Source of the DNA: Planctomycetales bacterium 4484_123
Lineage (GTDB): Bacteria > Planctomycetota > Phycisphaerae > SM23-33
DNA: 10,282 nucleotides
Assembly: GCA_002049885.1 (NCBI GenBank)
Contig: MVCS01000022.1
Coordinates: 1 to 10,282, forward strand
Direction of reading: 5' to 3'
A model generated the notes under the pieces. It was not told the origin of the DNA and searched no databases. It saw only the letters and a program-made list of their open reading frames with translations. Each line of letters starts with the position of its first letter. Position 1 is the first letter of the stretch. Both the position numbers and the translations under genes were made by a program. Positions 1 to 6,340 of this stretch are shown here, piece after piece.

Positions 1-1377
1 GCCGACATATTCCTGGTCGAGGAGGTCAAGCGCCGCCTGCGGGCGCCGGTGGAGCTGGTGCTGACCCCGGCCAAGGACATTGTGCAGGTGGCCGAGGAAA
101 TCGGCACCTCGCCGCTGGACGCGGTGGAGGAGATTATCGAGGGAATCAACGAGGACGACGTGGAGGTGGTGGATGCGGCCGTCGAGGAGGTGGCCGACCT
201 GGAGAAGATGGCCGGGGAGAGCCCGGTCATCCGCTACGTCAACTACCTGATAACCAAGGCGGTGCGGGAGGGCGCCTCGGACATTCACATCGAGCCCGGG
301 GAGCGTTCTCTGCGGATACGCTATCGCGTGGACGGGGTGCTGTTCGACCAGCCGCCACCGCCGCACGCCATGCATGCCGCCGTCGTCTCCCGGCTGAAGA
401 TCATGGCCAATATCGACATCGCCGAGCGCCGGCTGCCCCAGGACGGGCGCATCCGGGCGATGGTTCAGAACCGCCACCTGGACCTCCGCGTCAGCACCCT
501 GCCGACCACGCACGGCGAGAAGTGCGTCATCCGCATCCTGGACAACCGCTCCATCATGATCGGGCTGGAAAACCTGGGCATGGCCCCCGAGACGCTGAAG
601 GCCTTCGACCGCCAGATACACAAGCCCCACGGCATCGTGCTGGTCACCGGGCCGACCGGCAGCGGCAAGACCACCACGCTGTACTCGGCGCTTCAGACCA
701 TGGATGGGACCTCCCTGAACATCTCCACCGTGGAGGACCCGGTCGAGTACGAACTGGACTTCGCCAACCAGGTCAACGTGCGCGAGAGCATCGGCATGAC
801 CTTTGCCGCAGCCCTGCGCTCGCTGCTCCGGCAGGACCCTGACGTGATCATGCTCGGCGAGATCCGCGACGAGGAGACCGCCCGCATCGCGGTGCAGGCC
901 TCGCTGACCGGGCACCTGGTCCTCTCCACGCTGCACACCAACGACGCGCCGTCCACCATAACCAGGCTGATCAACATCGGCATAGAGCCGTACCTGCTGG
1001 CCGCCAGCGTCAACGCCGTGCTGGCCCAGCGGCTGGTGCGACGGATATGCGAGCGCTGCAAGGAGCCCCTGCCGGCCGTGCGCGAGTCGGTGTCACAGTA
1101 CCTGGCCCGATGTGGGGCGGATATCGACCAGCTCTATCACGGCGCCGGCTGCGAGCGCTGCCGGCACACCGGCTACGCCGGACGGATCGGCATCTACGAG
1201 ATGCTCGAGCTGGACGACGATATGCGCGACCTGGTCACCTCCAATCCCTCCCTGATGGAGCTGCGTCGCTACTGCCAGGAACGCGGCATGCGGACCCTGC
1301 GGGAGGATGGTCTGGCCAAGGTGGCTGCGGGGCTGACCACTGTCGAAGAGATCGCCCGGGTCACGGAGGTCACCTGA
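1..1377 (+). CDS. pilB: Type IV pilus extension ATPase PilB/GspE family (5'-partial)
   Basis: Cytoplasmic hexameric ATPase that powers pilus assembly through the PilC platform. The frame is open from base 1, and the stretch before the first possible start (GTG at 49) already reads as the end of a GspE/MshE N-terminal domain, so the true start lies upstream. Counting codons from base 1, Walker A GPTGSGKTT is at 217-225, the Asp-box VEDPVEYEL near 244-252, Walker B with DPDVIMLGE ending at the catalytic Glu 287, and the His-box GHLVLSTLHTN at 304-314. A zinc-type tetracysteine (C350, C353, C384, C387; CX2C-X30-CX2C) marks the PilB/GspE branch and is absent from PilT. It is the first visible gene of the pilus unit, 25 nt before pilT. 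PilB and GspE are hard to separate by sequence; I favour PilB because pilT is adjacent. The family is very secure and the PilB assignment fairly secure. Confidence 0.93.
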   Translation, partial: ADIFLVEEVKRRLRAPVELVLTPAKDIVQVAEEIGTSPLDAVEEIIEGINEDDVEVVDAAVEEVADLEKMAGESPVIRYVNYLITKAVREGASDIHIEPGERSLRIRYRVDGVLFDQPPPPHAMHAAVVSRLKIMANIDIAERRLPQDGRIRAMVQNRHLDLRVSTLPTTHGEKCVIRILDNRSIMIGLENLGMAPETLKAFDRQIHKPHGIVLVTGPTGSGKTTTLYSALQTMDGTSLNISTVEDPVEYELDFANQVNVRESIGMTFAAALRSLLRQDPDVIMLGEIRDEETARIAVQASLTGHLVLSTLHTNDAPSTITRLINIGIEPYLLAASVNAVLAQRLVRRICERCKEPLPAVRESVSQYLARCGADIDQLYHGAGCERCRHTGYAGRIGIYEMLELDDDMRDLVTSNPSLMELRRYCQERGMRTLREDGLAKVAAGLTTVEEIARVTEVT

Positions 1378-1387
1378 GGTTGCTTGT

Positions 1388-1395
1388 AAGGAGGG
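1388..1395 (+). promoter_or_regulatory. Ribosome binding site for pilT
   Basis: AAGGAGGG, a near-perfect Shine-Dalgarno sequence, lies 7 nt before GTG at 1403. It sets the non-ATG start of pilT. Confidence 0.8.
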
Positions 1396-1402
1396 CGGTT
1401 CG

Positions 1403-2458
1403 GTGGAACTGAAGGAACTGTTGACGCAGGCGGTGGAGCGGGGGGCCTCGGACCTCCACATCGTGGTCGGCCAGGCGCCCATCCTGCGCATCAACACCGA
1501 GCTGGTCCCTCATCCCGGCGAGGTCGTGACCGAGGAGGTGGCTGCGGGATTCGTGCGCGAGGCGGTGGGAACCCGGCGCTACGCCCAGTTCCTGCGCCGG
1601 CGCGACCTGGATTTCTCCCTGGAGGTCCCCGGGACGGGTCGTTTCCGGGTCAACGCCCACTTCCAGAAGGGCTCCGTGGCCATCGCCTTCCGCGCCATTC
1701 CTTGCGAGGTGCCGCCGTTGGGGAGCCTCAACCTTCCTCCGGTCGTGGCCAGCTTCACCGACCTGCCCCGCGGCCTGGTGTTGGTCACCGGCGAGACCGG
1801 GGCGGGCAAGAGCACCACCCTGGCGGCCATGATCGACGCCATCAATCACAAGTACGCCCGCCACATCATCACCCTGGAGGACCCAGTCGAGTACGAGCTG
1901 GTGCCGGACAAGTGCGTCATCGAGCAGCGGGAGGTGGGCTCGGACGTGCCCAACTTCGCCTCCGGGCTGCGGCACGTGCTCCGTCAGGACCCTGACATCA
2001 TCCTTGTCGGCGAGATGCGCGACCTGGAGACCACCAGCGCCGCCATCACCGCCGCCGAGACCGGCCATCTGGTACTCTCCACGCTGCACACGCAGTCGGC
2101 GGCCCAGACCGTGGGCCGTATCATCGACATCTATCCCGGCCAGCAGCAGAACCAGATCCGCACCATGCTGGCCGACACGCTCCAGGCGGTGATCTCTCAG
2201 ACCTTGTTCAAACGCACCGACTGCGAGGGCATGATTCCGGCGGCGGAGGTGCTTGTCTGCACCAGCGCCGTACGTGCCTGCATCCGCGAGAACCGCATCT
2301 TCGAGATACCCAACATCATTCAGACGAACGCCGCGAGAGGCATGATCGCATTGGACCAGTCCATCAAGACGCTGTACCTCAACGGCTGCATCAGCCGGGA
2401 GGACGCCTTGGCCAAGGCCAACCTGCGGGAGTGGCTGCGCCGCAGCCTCAGCGCGTAG
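1403..2458 (+). CDS. pilT: Twitching motility / pilus retraction ATPase PilT
   Basis: Hexameric ATPase that drives pilus disassembly and retraction at the inner-membrane base. The 351 residues match the usual PilT length. The N-terminal PAS-like part opens with the family pattern LLTQAVERGASDLHI. Walker A is GETGAGKST at 130-138 (most PilT proteins have GPTGSGKST), the Asp-box is TLEDPVEYEL at 157-166, Walker B is DPDIILVGE with catalytic Glu 204, and the His-box GHLVLSTLHT is at 221-230. SAVRACIREN at 288-297 corresponds to the PilT-specific AIRNLIRE motif needed for retraction. There is no tetracysteine zinc motif, which separates it from PilB. GTG is chosen as start because of the strong ribosome site and because it gives the expected N-terminus. 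It sits between pilB and pilC with short gaps, so co-expression is likely. PilU is an alternative paralogue, but the motif set fits PilT. Confidence 0.94.
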   Translation: MELKELLTQAVERGASDLHIVVGQAPILRINTELVPHPGEVVTEEVAAGFVREAVGTRRYAQFLRRRDLDFSLEVPGTGRFRVNAHFQKGSVAIAFRAIPCEVPPLGSLNLPPVVASFTDLPRGLVLVTGETGAGKSTTLAAMIDAINHKYARHIITLEDPVEYELVPDKCVIEQREVGSDVPNFASGLRHVLRQDPDIILVGEMRDLETTSAAITAAETGHLVLSTLHTQSAAQTVGRIIDIYPGQQQNQIRTMLADTLQAVISQTLFKRTDCEGMIPAAEVLVCTSAVRACIRENRIFEIPNIIQTNAARGMIALDQSIKTLYLNGCISREDALAKANLREWLRRSLSA

Positions 2459-2459
2459 C

Positions 2460-2467
2460 GAGGAGGG
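2460..2467 (+). promoter_or_regulatory. Ribosome binding site for pilC
   Basis: GAGGAGGG stands just before TTG at 2468 and ATG at 2471. Spacing is short for either codon and leaves only the ATG usable, so 2471 is taken as the start. Confidence 0.6.
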
Positions 2468-2470
2468 TTG

Positions 2471-3691
2471 ATGCCGGAGTACCGCTACAAGATCCGCCAG
2501 CCCAACGGGGGGGTGGGCACGGGCACCCTGGAGGCCGCCACGCTGGAAGCGGCGGCGACCATGATCCGCGGCCAGGGGGCCGAACTGCTGGACGTCCAGC
2601 CGGTCGAGGCCAAAGGCGGCTTCTTGGGGGCGCTGCGCCAGGTCCGGGTGGATTTCGGCCCGAGCCCCAGGGACATCCTGAACTTCACCTCCGAACTGGC
2701 GGTCATGGTCAAGGCCGGCATCAACATCCGCTCGGCCGTGGAAGGCATCGCCGAGCAGATCGAGAACCCCAAGTTCCGCAGGATGGCAAAGCAGATCCGC
2801 CTGGACATCGAGGCCGGCAAGAGCTTCTCCGAGGCCCTCAGCCGCTATCCGAAGGTCTTCGACCCCCTGTACGTGAACATGGTGCGGGCCTCGGAGTCGG
2901 CCGGCAACTTCGGACACATGCTGGAGCGCATCGCCGCCTACCTCCGCCAGCAGTTGGAGATCCGGGCCATGGTCCGCGGGGCCATGATCTACCCGGCCAT
3001 CATTGCGGTGATGGCGGTGGCCACGACCATCTTCCTGCTGGCCTTCGTGCTGCCGAGGTTCAGCCTCATCTTCGCGGGCAAGGAAGCGATCCTGCCCAAG
3101 CCCACGAAGATGCTGCTGGACCTCAGCTCCTTCCTGCGGACGTACTGGTACGCCGTGGTGGGCGTGGCGGGGATACTGGCGGGAGGGTTCTACTATCTCA
3201 TCCACACCCCGCGGGGCCGGGCCTGGTGGGACGCAGCCAAGCTCCGGCTGCCGCTGCTGAAACGCATGTTCCGCGCCCTGTACATCACCCGCAGCCTGCA
3301 GACCATGGGCGAGATGATCAACGCCGGCGTGCCCATGCTGGAGACGCTTCAGATCACCGCCGACGTCTCCGGCAACGCGCTGTTCGCTCGCATGTGGGGC
3401 TCGGTGTTCCGCTCGGTGCGGGCGGGCAAGAAGATAGCCCCGCCCCTGGCGGCCCACAAACTGCTGCCCGGCAACGTGGTGCAGATGATCTCTGCCGGGG
3501 AGGAATCAGGCCGGCTGGGCGAGGTCCTCGGCGACGTGGCCGAGCATTACGCCATGGAACTTCGCAACACCATCAAGGCCGTCACCGCCATGATCGAGCC
3601 GCTGATGATCGTGGTCATGGGCCTGGTGGTGGGCTTCATAGCCATGAGCATCATCCTGCCTATCTTCAAACTGTCGCAGTTGGTGAAATGA
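2471..3691 (+). CDS. pilC: Type IV pilus inner-membrane platform protein PilC/GspF family
   Basis: Polytopic inner-membrane protein that couples the PilB and PilT motors to pilin insertion and removal. At 406 residues it has the family's normal size. It begins with the soluble segment YRYKIRQPNGGVGTGTLEAA and an ARM-like region to about residue 45. Two T2SSF repeats follow, at about 68-190 and 270-395, each with the typical helical pattern: ELAVMVKAGINIRSAVEGIA in the first and SLQTMGEMINAGVPMLETLQ in the second. The second carries the conserved MISAGEESGRLGEVL. Hydrophobic membrane segments lie near 172-196, 223-245 and 370-397. Both repeats and all three segments are intact. The gene starts 12 nt after pilT and ends 28 nt before the first prepilin gene. 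GspF of a type II secretion system is the alternative, but the adjacent pilT favours a pilus. Confidence 0.93.
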   Translation: MPEYRYKIRQPNGGVGTGTLEAATLEAAATMIRGQGAELLDVQPVEAKGGFLGALRQVRVDFGPSPRDILNFTSELAVMVKAGINIRSAVEGIAEQIENPKFRRMAKQIRLDIEAGKSFSEALSRYPKVFDPLYVNMVRASESAGNFGHMLERIAAYLRQQLEIRAMVRGAMIYPAIIAVMAVATTIFLLAFVLPRFSLIFAGKEAILPKPTKMLLDLSSFLRTYWYAVVGVAGILAGGFYYLIHTPRGRAWWDAAKLRLPLLKRMFRALYITRSLQTMGEMINAGVPMLETLQITADVSGNALFARMWGSVFRSVRAGKKIAPPLAAHKLLPGNVVQMISAGEESGRLGEVLGDVAEHYAMELRNTIKAVTAMIEPLMIVVMGLVVGFIAMSIILPIFKLSQLVK

Positions 3692-3719
3692 CCGGAGGGA
3701 CGAGGCGGAGGGTCGAACG

Positions 3720-4253
3720 ATGGTTCCAGCAGCAGGGCGGCCCGGCCCGGCCAGGCGGCTCTGGCGCAGCGGCCTGTCGATGATAGAGACACTGATGGCT
3801 GCGGTAATCATGGCCATCGGCATTGTGGCCCTGGTCGTCGCCGCCCGCTCGGACACGCAGGTCAACGCCGCCGGAAGGGAGCTGACCCAGGCCGTCTTCC
3901 TCGCCCAGCAGCTTCGCGAGTGGACGCTCACGCTGCCTTTCTCCGACCCCGACCCGCAAGATCAGGGCAACCCGCCCGGCTCCGACGAAGGCGACCCCCA
4001 TACCTTCGTGGACGACCTGGATGACCTCATGGACGTGACCTTCAGCCCGCCGAGGGACGCCACGGGCGCCGCCCTGGCCGACATGCAGGACTGGTCGCAG
4101 CAGGTGACCATCGAGTGGAAAGACCCGGACTGCCTGACCACCACCGTGGAGGCTGGGAGCTCTGACGTGGCCCGAGTGCTGGTGGTCGTTGCCCATCACG
4201 GCCGGTGCGTGTGGGAGACCGGCTGGCTCGTGGCCAGGAGGGAATCGCAATGA
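3720..4253 (+). CDS. Prepilin-like protein, PilV/GspI type, with acidic loop
   Basis: Likely minor pilin. GGAGGG at 3707-3712 lies 7 nt before the ATG. The 18-residue leader is basic and long for a type IVa prepilin. The cleavage site reads RSG^LSMIETLM, with Gly 18 at -1 and Glu 23 at +5 of the mature protein, followed by the hydrophobic helix AAVIMAIGIVALVVAA typical of PilV/GspI. The 177-residue protein then has a globular part with a striking acidic stretch, residues 76-105, holding 11 Asp/Glu. Cys 138 and Cys 163 could form a disulfide. The stop overlaps the next start as ATGA, which suggests translational coupling. The prepilin class is secure; assignment to PilV or GspI rests on position and the N-terminal pattern. 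The C-terminal part is not recognised. Confidence 0.85.
   Translation: MVPAAGRPGPARRLWRSGLSMIETLMAAVIMAIGIVALVVAARSDTQVNAAGRELTQAVFLAQQLREWTLTLPFSDPDPQDQGNPPGSDEGDPHTFVDDLDDLMDVTFSPPRDATGAALADMQDWSQQVTIEWKDPDCLTTTVEAGSSDVARVLVVVAHHGRCVWETGWLVARRESQ
4236..4242 (+). promoter_or_regulatory. Ribosome binding site for the PilX-like gene
   Basis: AGGAGGG lies 7 nt before ATG at 4250. It supports that start over an in-frame GTG at 4205, which would only add 15 residues read over the end of the preceding gene. Confidence 0.8.
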
Positions 4254-5632
4254 AACGCACAAGGTACTTGCCCGGCGCTCGGCCCGGCAGCGCTTATGTG
4301 TTGGCGCTGCTGCTGCTGGGAGTCTTCGCTTCGTTGGCGGTGGCGCTGGCCGCCGAGTCGGGCATGAATCTGCGCCTGGCGGACAACCAGGCACTCGTCC
4401 AGGCCGCCCGGCTGGAGGCGGAAGGCGGCATGGCCTACCTGACATACCTCCTGCGGGACGTCAGCGTGCCCTCCGGCGTCAGCCCGCAGCAGCTCCTGGA
4501 TGCCGTGGCCGCGGCCGTGCAGTCACAGATGGACGGCACGCCCAATCTGGGCGAGGACGCCGTGAGCTATGACCAAACCTCGATTGACATCCCCTTCATC
4601 GCCACCGCCGATGACCGGGGCTTCTCCGCCACCCTGTCGCTCGACGGCGAGCAGGTGCGCGTTGCTGTCGTTGGTCGGAAGGGCACGTGCACCCGGGGCG
4701 TGCGCATGAACTTCGCCGCCAGCTCCAGCGGCAGCGCCGAGTTCGACTACGGCGTCGCCACCGCCGGGAAACTGAAGATCGTCGGGAACGCCCGCATCCG
4801 CGGCGCCAACGACCCGGCCGAGGCCAACGTCCTTGTCGGCACCTACACCTACAACCAGGCCGTCCGCCTCATCGGCAACTGCGAGATCGGAGGCGACCTG
4901 TTCGTCTCCAACCCCGAGGCCACCGTCAGCATGACCGGCAACGTCTCCATCGGCGGCGAGAGCGTCTGGGGCGGCGAAATCTACGACCACATCCACATCG
5001 GCGTCGGACCCGTCCAACTGCCCCAGCCCGACCCGTCCGTCTTCGAGCCGTTCGCCACCAACATCGTGGACGGCTCCACGAGCACCCGCGGCAACAGGAC
5101 CTTCAGCAACATCCGCATCCTCGCCGGGACCAACCCCACCTTCTCCGGGAACATCACCCTCAAGGGCGTCATCTTCATCGAGACGCCCAACCGCGTGAAG
5201 TTCTCCGGCAACGTCACCATCACCGGGGTGGTGGTCACCCAGGACGCCGGCGATGACGCCACCGACAGCAACTACATCCACTTCACCGGCAACACCACCG
5301 TCCGTGGAGTGGACCAACTGCCCGACACCCCCGAGTTCGTCGGGCTGAAGGAGCTGCCCGGCACCTTCCTGCTGGCACCGGGATTCTCCACGAAATTTAC
5401 GGGCAACTTCGGCACCATCAGCGGGGCCATGGCCGCCGAGGAGTTCAAGTTCACCGGCAACGCCGGGGGCACCGTCCACGGGGTTGTCGTCGTCTGGGGC
5501 GACAACGAGTTCAAGCTCACCGGCAACTCCTATCTGACCATCGACCTCAGCGGCGGAACACAACTGCCCCCCGGCCTGGTCCTCGGCGGCGGGGCGCTCC
5601 GACCGCTGCCGGAAACCTATGAGGAGTTCTGA
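4250..5632 (+). CDS. PilX-like pilus protein with C-terminal GN-repeat (beta-solenoid-like) domain
   Basis: Probable membrane-anchored or minor pilin-like protein of 460 residues. A basic leader ends at Gly 13, followed by SAYVLALLLLGVFASLAVALAA. This resembles PilX/GspK N-termini, which lack the usual Glu at +5. An amphipathic helix follows, RLADNQALVQAARLEAEGGMAYL, close to the PilX pattern of an Ala/Glu-rich segment after the membrane helix. From about residue 172 to the end the protein is built of repeats with core [V/I/M/F/L]-[V/I/S/T]-G-N, at 178-180, 208-210, 229-231, 299-301, 319-321, 346-348, 384-386, 402-404 and 424-426. These are often followed by a short beta stretch and a Gly, as in GNVSIGG and GNVTITG. 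Such spacing suggests a right-handed beta-solenoid, as in polymer-forming proteins. It lies between the PilV-like and PilW-like genes, the usual place for PilX in minor pilin clusters. The function of the repeat domain is not established here; structure or surface exposure is inference. Confidence 0.8.
   Translation: MKRTRYLPGARPGSAYVLALLLLGVFASLAVALAAESGMNLRLADNQALVQAARLEAEGGMAYLTYLLRDVSVPSGVSPQQLLDAVAAAVQSQMDGTPNLGEDAVSYDQTSIDIPFIATADDRGFSATLSLDGEQVRVAVVGRKGTCTRGVRMNFAASSSGSAEFDYGVATAGKLKIVGNARIRGANDPAEANVLVGTYTYNQAVRLIGNCEIGGDLFVSNPEATVSMTGNVSIGGESVWGGEIYDHIHIGVGPVQLPQPDPSVFEPFATNIVDGSTSTRGNRTFSNIRILAGTNPTFSGNITLKGVIFIETPNRVKFSGNVTITGVVVTQDAGDDATDSNYIHFTGNTTVRGVDQLPDTPEFVGLKELPGTFLLAPGFSTKFTGNFGTISGAMAAEEFKFTGNAGGTVHGVVVVWGDNEFKLTGNSYLTIDLSGGTQLPPGLVLGGGALRPLPETYEEF
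4781..5530 (+). repeat. Coding repeat region: Gly-Asn solenoid repeats
   Basis: About nine copies of a short unit with an invariant Gly-Asn, most spaced 18-30 codons apart, with wider gaps of 70 and 38 codons near the middle. The copies at 5441-5461 and 5507-5527 differ at a single base and are offset by exactly 66 bp (22 codons), which suggests a relatively recent unit duplication. The rest of the array is diverged at the DNA level. Confidence 0.7.
5621..5626 (+). promoter_or_regulatory. Ribosome binding site for the PilW-like gene
   Basis: GAGGAG lies inside the last codons of the preceding gene and 9 nt before TTG at 5636. No comparable site stands close to the alternative ATG at 5690, so this site favours the TTG start. 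Confidence 0.55.
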
Positions 5633-5635
5633 GAC

Positions 5636-6196
5636 TTGAGGCCCGGGTGGCACAACCAAACAGGGGGGCGCGGCCAGCACGCCCACTCCATGCGCTCGGG
5701 CCTGACCATCCTGGAGATGCTCATCTCACTGGCCATCCTGGCCGTCCTGATGGTGGCCATCGGCACCGCAGCCCAGGGCGTGCTGCACAGCCACGTGGAA
5801 AATCGTAAGATCTCCCGCCTGGCCCAGACGGCCCGCGTGGTGCTGGGACGGGTCCTGGACGACGTCCGCACCGCCGATGCCATCGACGCCGACGAGCAGC
5901 GAATCACCATTGTCCCGCCGGACAACTACGAACACGTCGAGGAAATCGAATACGAGTTCGTTGACGGCGCGCTCCATTACCGCCGGACCATCGCCGGCGA
6001 ACAGGCATCCCAAACGCTGCTGCCCGCGGGCGACGACGTGCAGGTACAGGACTTCGTCGTGACACGCCAGATGGCCCAGGATCACCTGGGTGTGTGGTAC
6101 ACCCAGTCGTTGACGGTCTCACTGACGCTCACGTGCGGCAACGACTCGCTGTCAGTGACGGGTTCCGTCTGTCCCCGGCGGAACATGACCTACTGA
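5636..6196 (+). CDS. Prepilin-like protein, PilW/GspJ type
   Basis: Likely minor pilin of 186 residues. The start is a TTG supported by GAGGAG 9 nt upstream. The only other in-frame start before the helix, ATG at 5690, would leave a leader of just four residues. With TTG, the 22-residue leader ends RSG^LTILEMLISLAILAVLMVAIG, giving Gly at -1 and Glu 27 at +5, a textbook class III signal. The PilV-like neighbour has a similarly long leader ending in the same RSG. After the helix comes NRKISRLAQTARVVLGRVLDDVRTADAI, typical of PilW/GspJ, then a mostly beta region with Cys 167 and Cys 179 near the end. The gene begins 3 nt after the PilX-like gene, so it is in the same transcript, and it is the last gene of the pilus unit. 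The prepilin class is secure; the PilW/GspJ label rests on pattern and order. Confidence 0.84.
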   Translation: MRPGWHNQTGGRGQHAHSMRSGLTILEMLISLAILAVLMVAIGTAAQGVLHSHVENRKISRLAQTARVVLGRVLDDVRTADAIDADEQRITIVPPDNYEHVEEIEYEFVDGALHYRRTIAGEQASQTLLPAGDDVQVQDFVVTRQMAQDHLGVWYTQSLTVSLTLTCGNDSLSVTGSVCPRRNMTY

Positions 6197-6205
6197 CTGC
6201 CACCG

Positions 6206-6221
6206 CCCGGCGCGGGCCGGG
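6206..6221 (+). terminator. GC-rich hairpin after the pilus genes
   Basis: CCCGGC, a GCGG loop, then GCCGGG form a perfect 6-bp all-GC stem starting 9 nt past the PilW-like stop. There is no T-tract after it, so it is not a classical intrinsic terminator; it could slow RNA polymerase or protect the 3' end of the pilus mRNA. Confidence 0.35.
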
Positions 6222-6323
6222 ACGCCGACCAGCGGGGGAAGGGAGCCCGGATACCGCTATTCGCGGACCGTGCGTCGTCTTTGTCCGTCCGCGCTTGCCT
6301 GGTTTCGCATCGGCGTTTACCAT

Positions 6324-6332
6324 TGTTAGATT
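6324..6332 (+). promoter_or_regulatory. Possible extended -10 element for uvrA
   Basis: TGTTAGATT fits an extended -10 (TG, one base, then TAGATT) in a locally AT-richer stretch, which stands out against the GC-rich surroundings. No good -35 is seen at the proper distance. A start of transcription here would leave almost no leader before ATG at 6341. An alternative pair is TTGCCT at 6295-6300 with TACCAT at 6318-6323, spacer 17. Neither is strong. Confidence 0.25.
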
Positions 6333-6340
6333 GGTGTAGT

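Noticed and set aside
49..51. GTG at 49 as the start of the first ATPase gene
   Set aside because: The frame stays open to base 1 and the codons before 49 fit the family's N-terminal domain, so the gene is cut by the window edge.
1370..3457. Long open frame of 695 codons on the minus strand, opposite pilT and pilC
   Set aside because: It is a shadow of the high-GC coding strand: composition is skewed to Gly, His, Gln, Arg and Ala, no family pattern is seen, and it opposes two intact conserved genes.
2431..3783. Open frame of 450 codons in another plus-strand frame over pilC
   Set aside because: Gly/Arg/His-rich out-of-frame reading of pilC; PilC itself is intact and has a ribosome site.
6281..6340. 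TTG at 6281 as the start of uvrA
   Set aside because: It would add 20 residues unlike any UvrA and has no ribosome site; ATG at 6341 or later is more likely.
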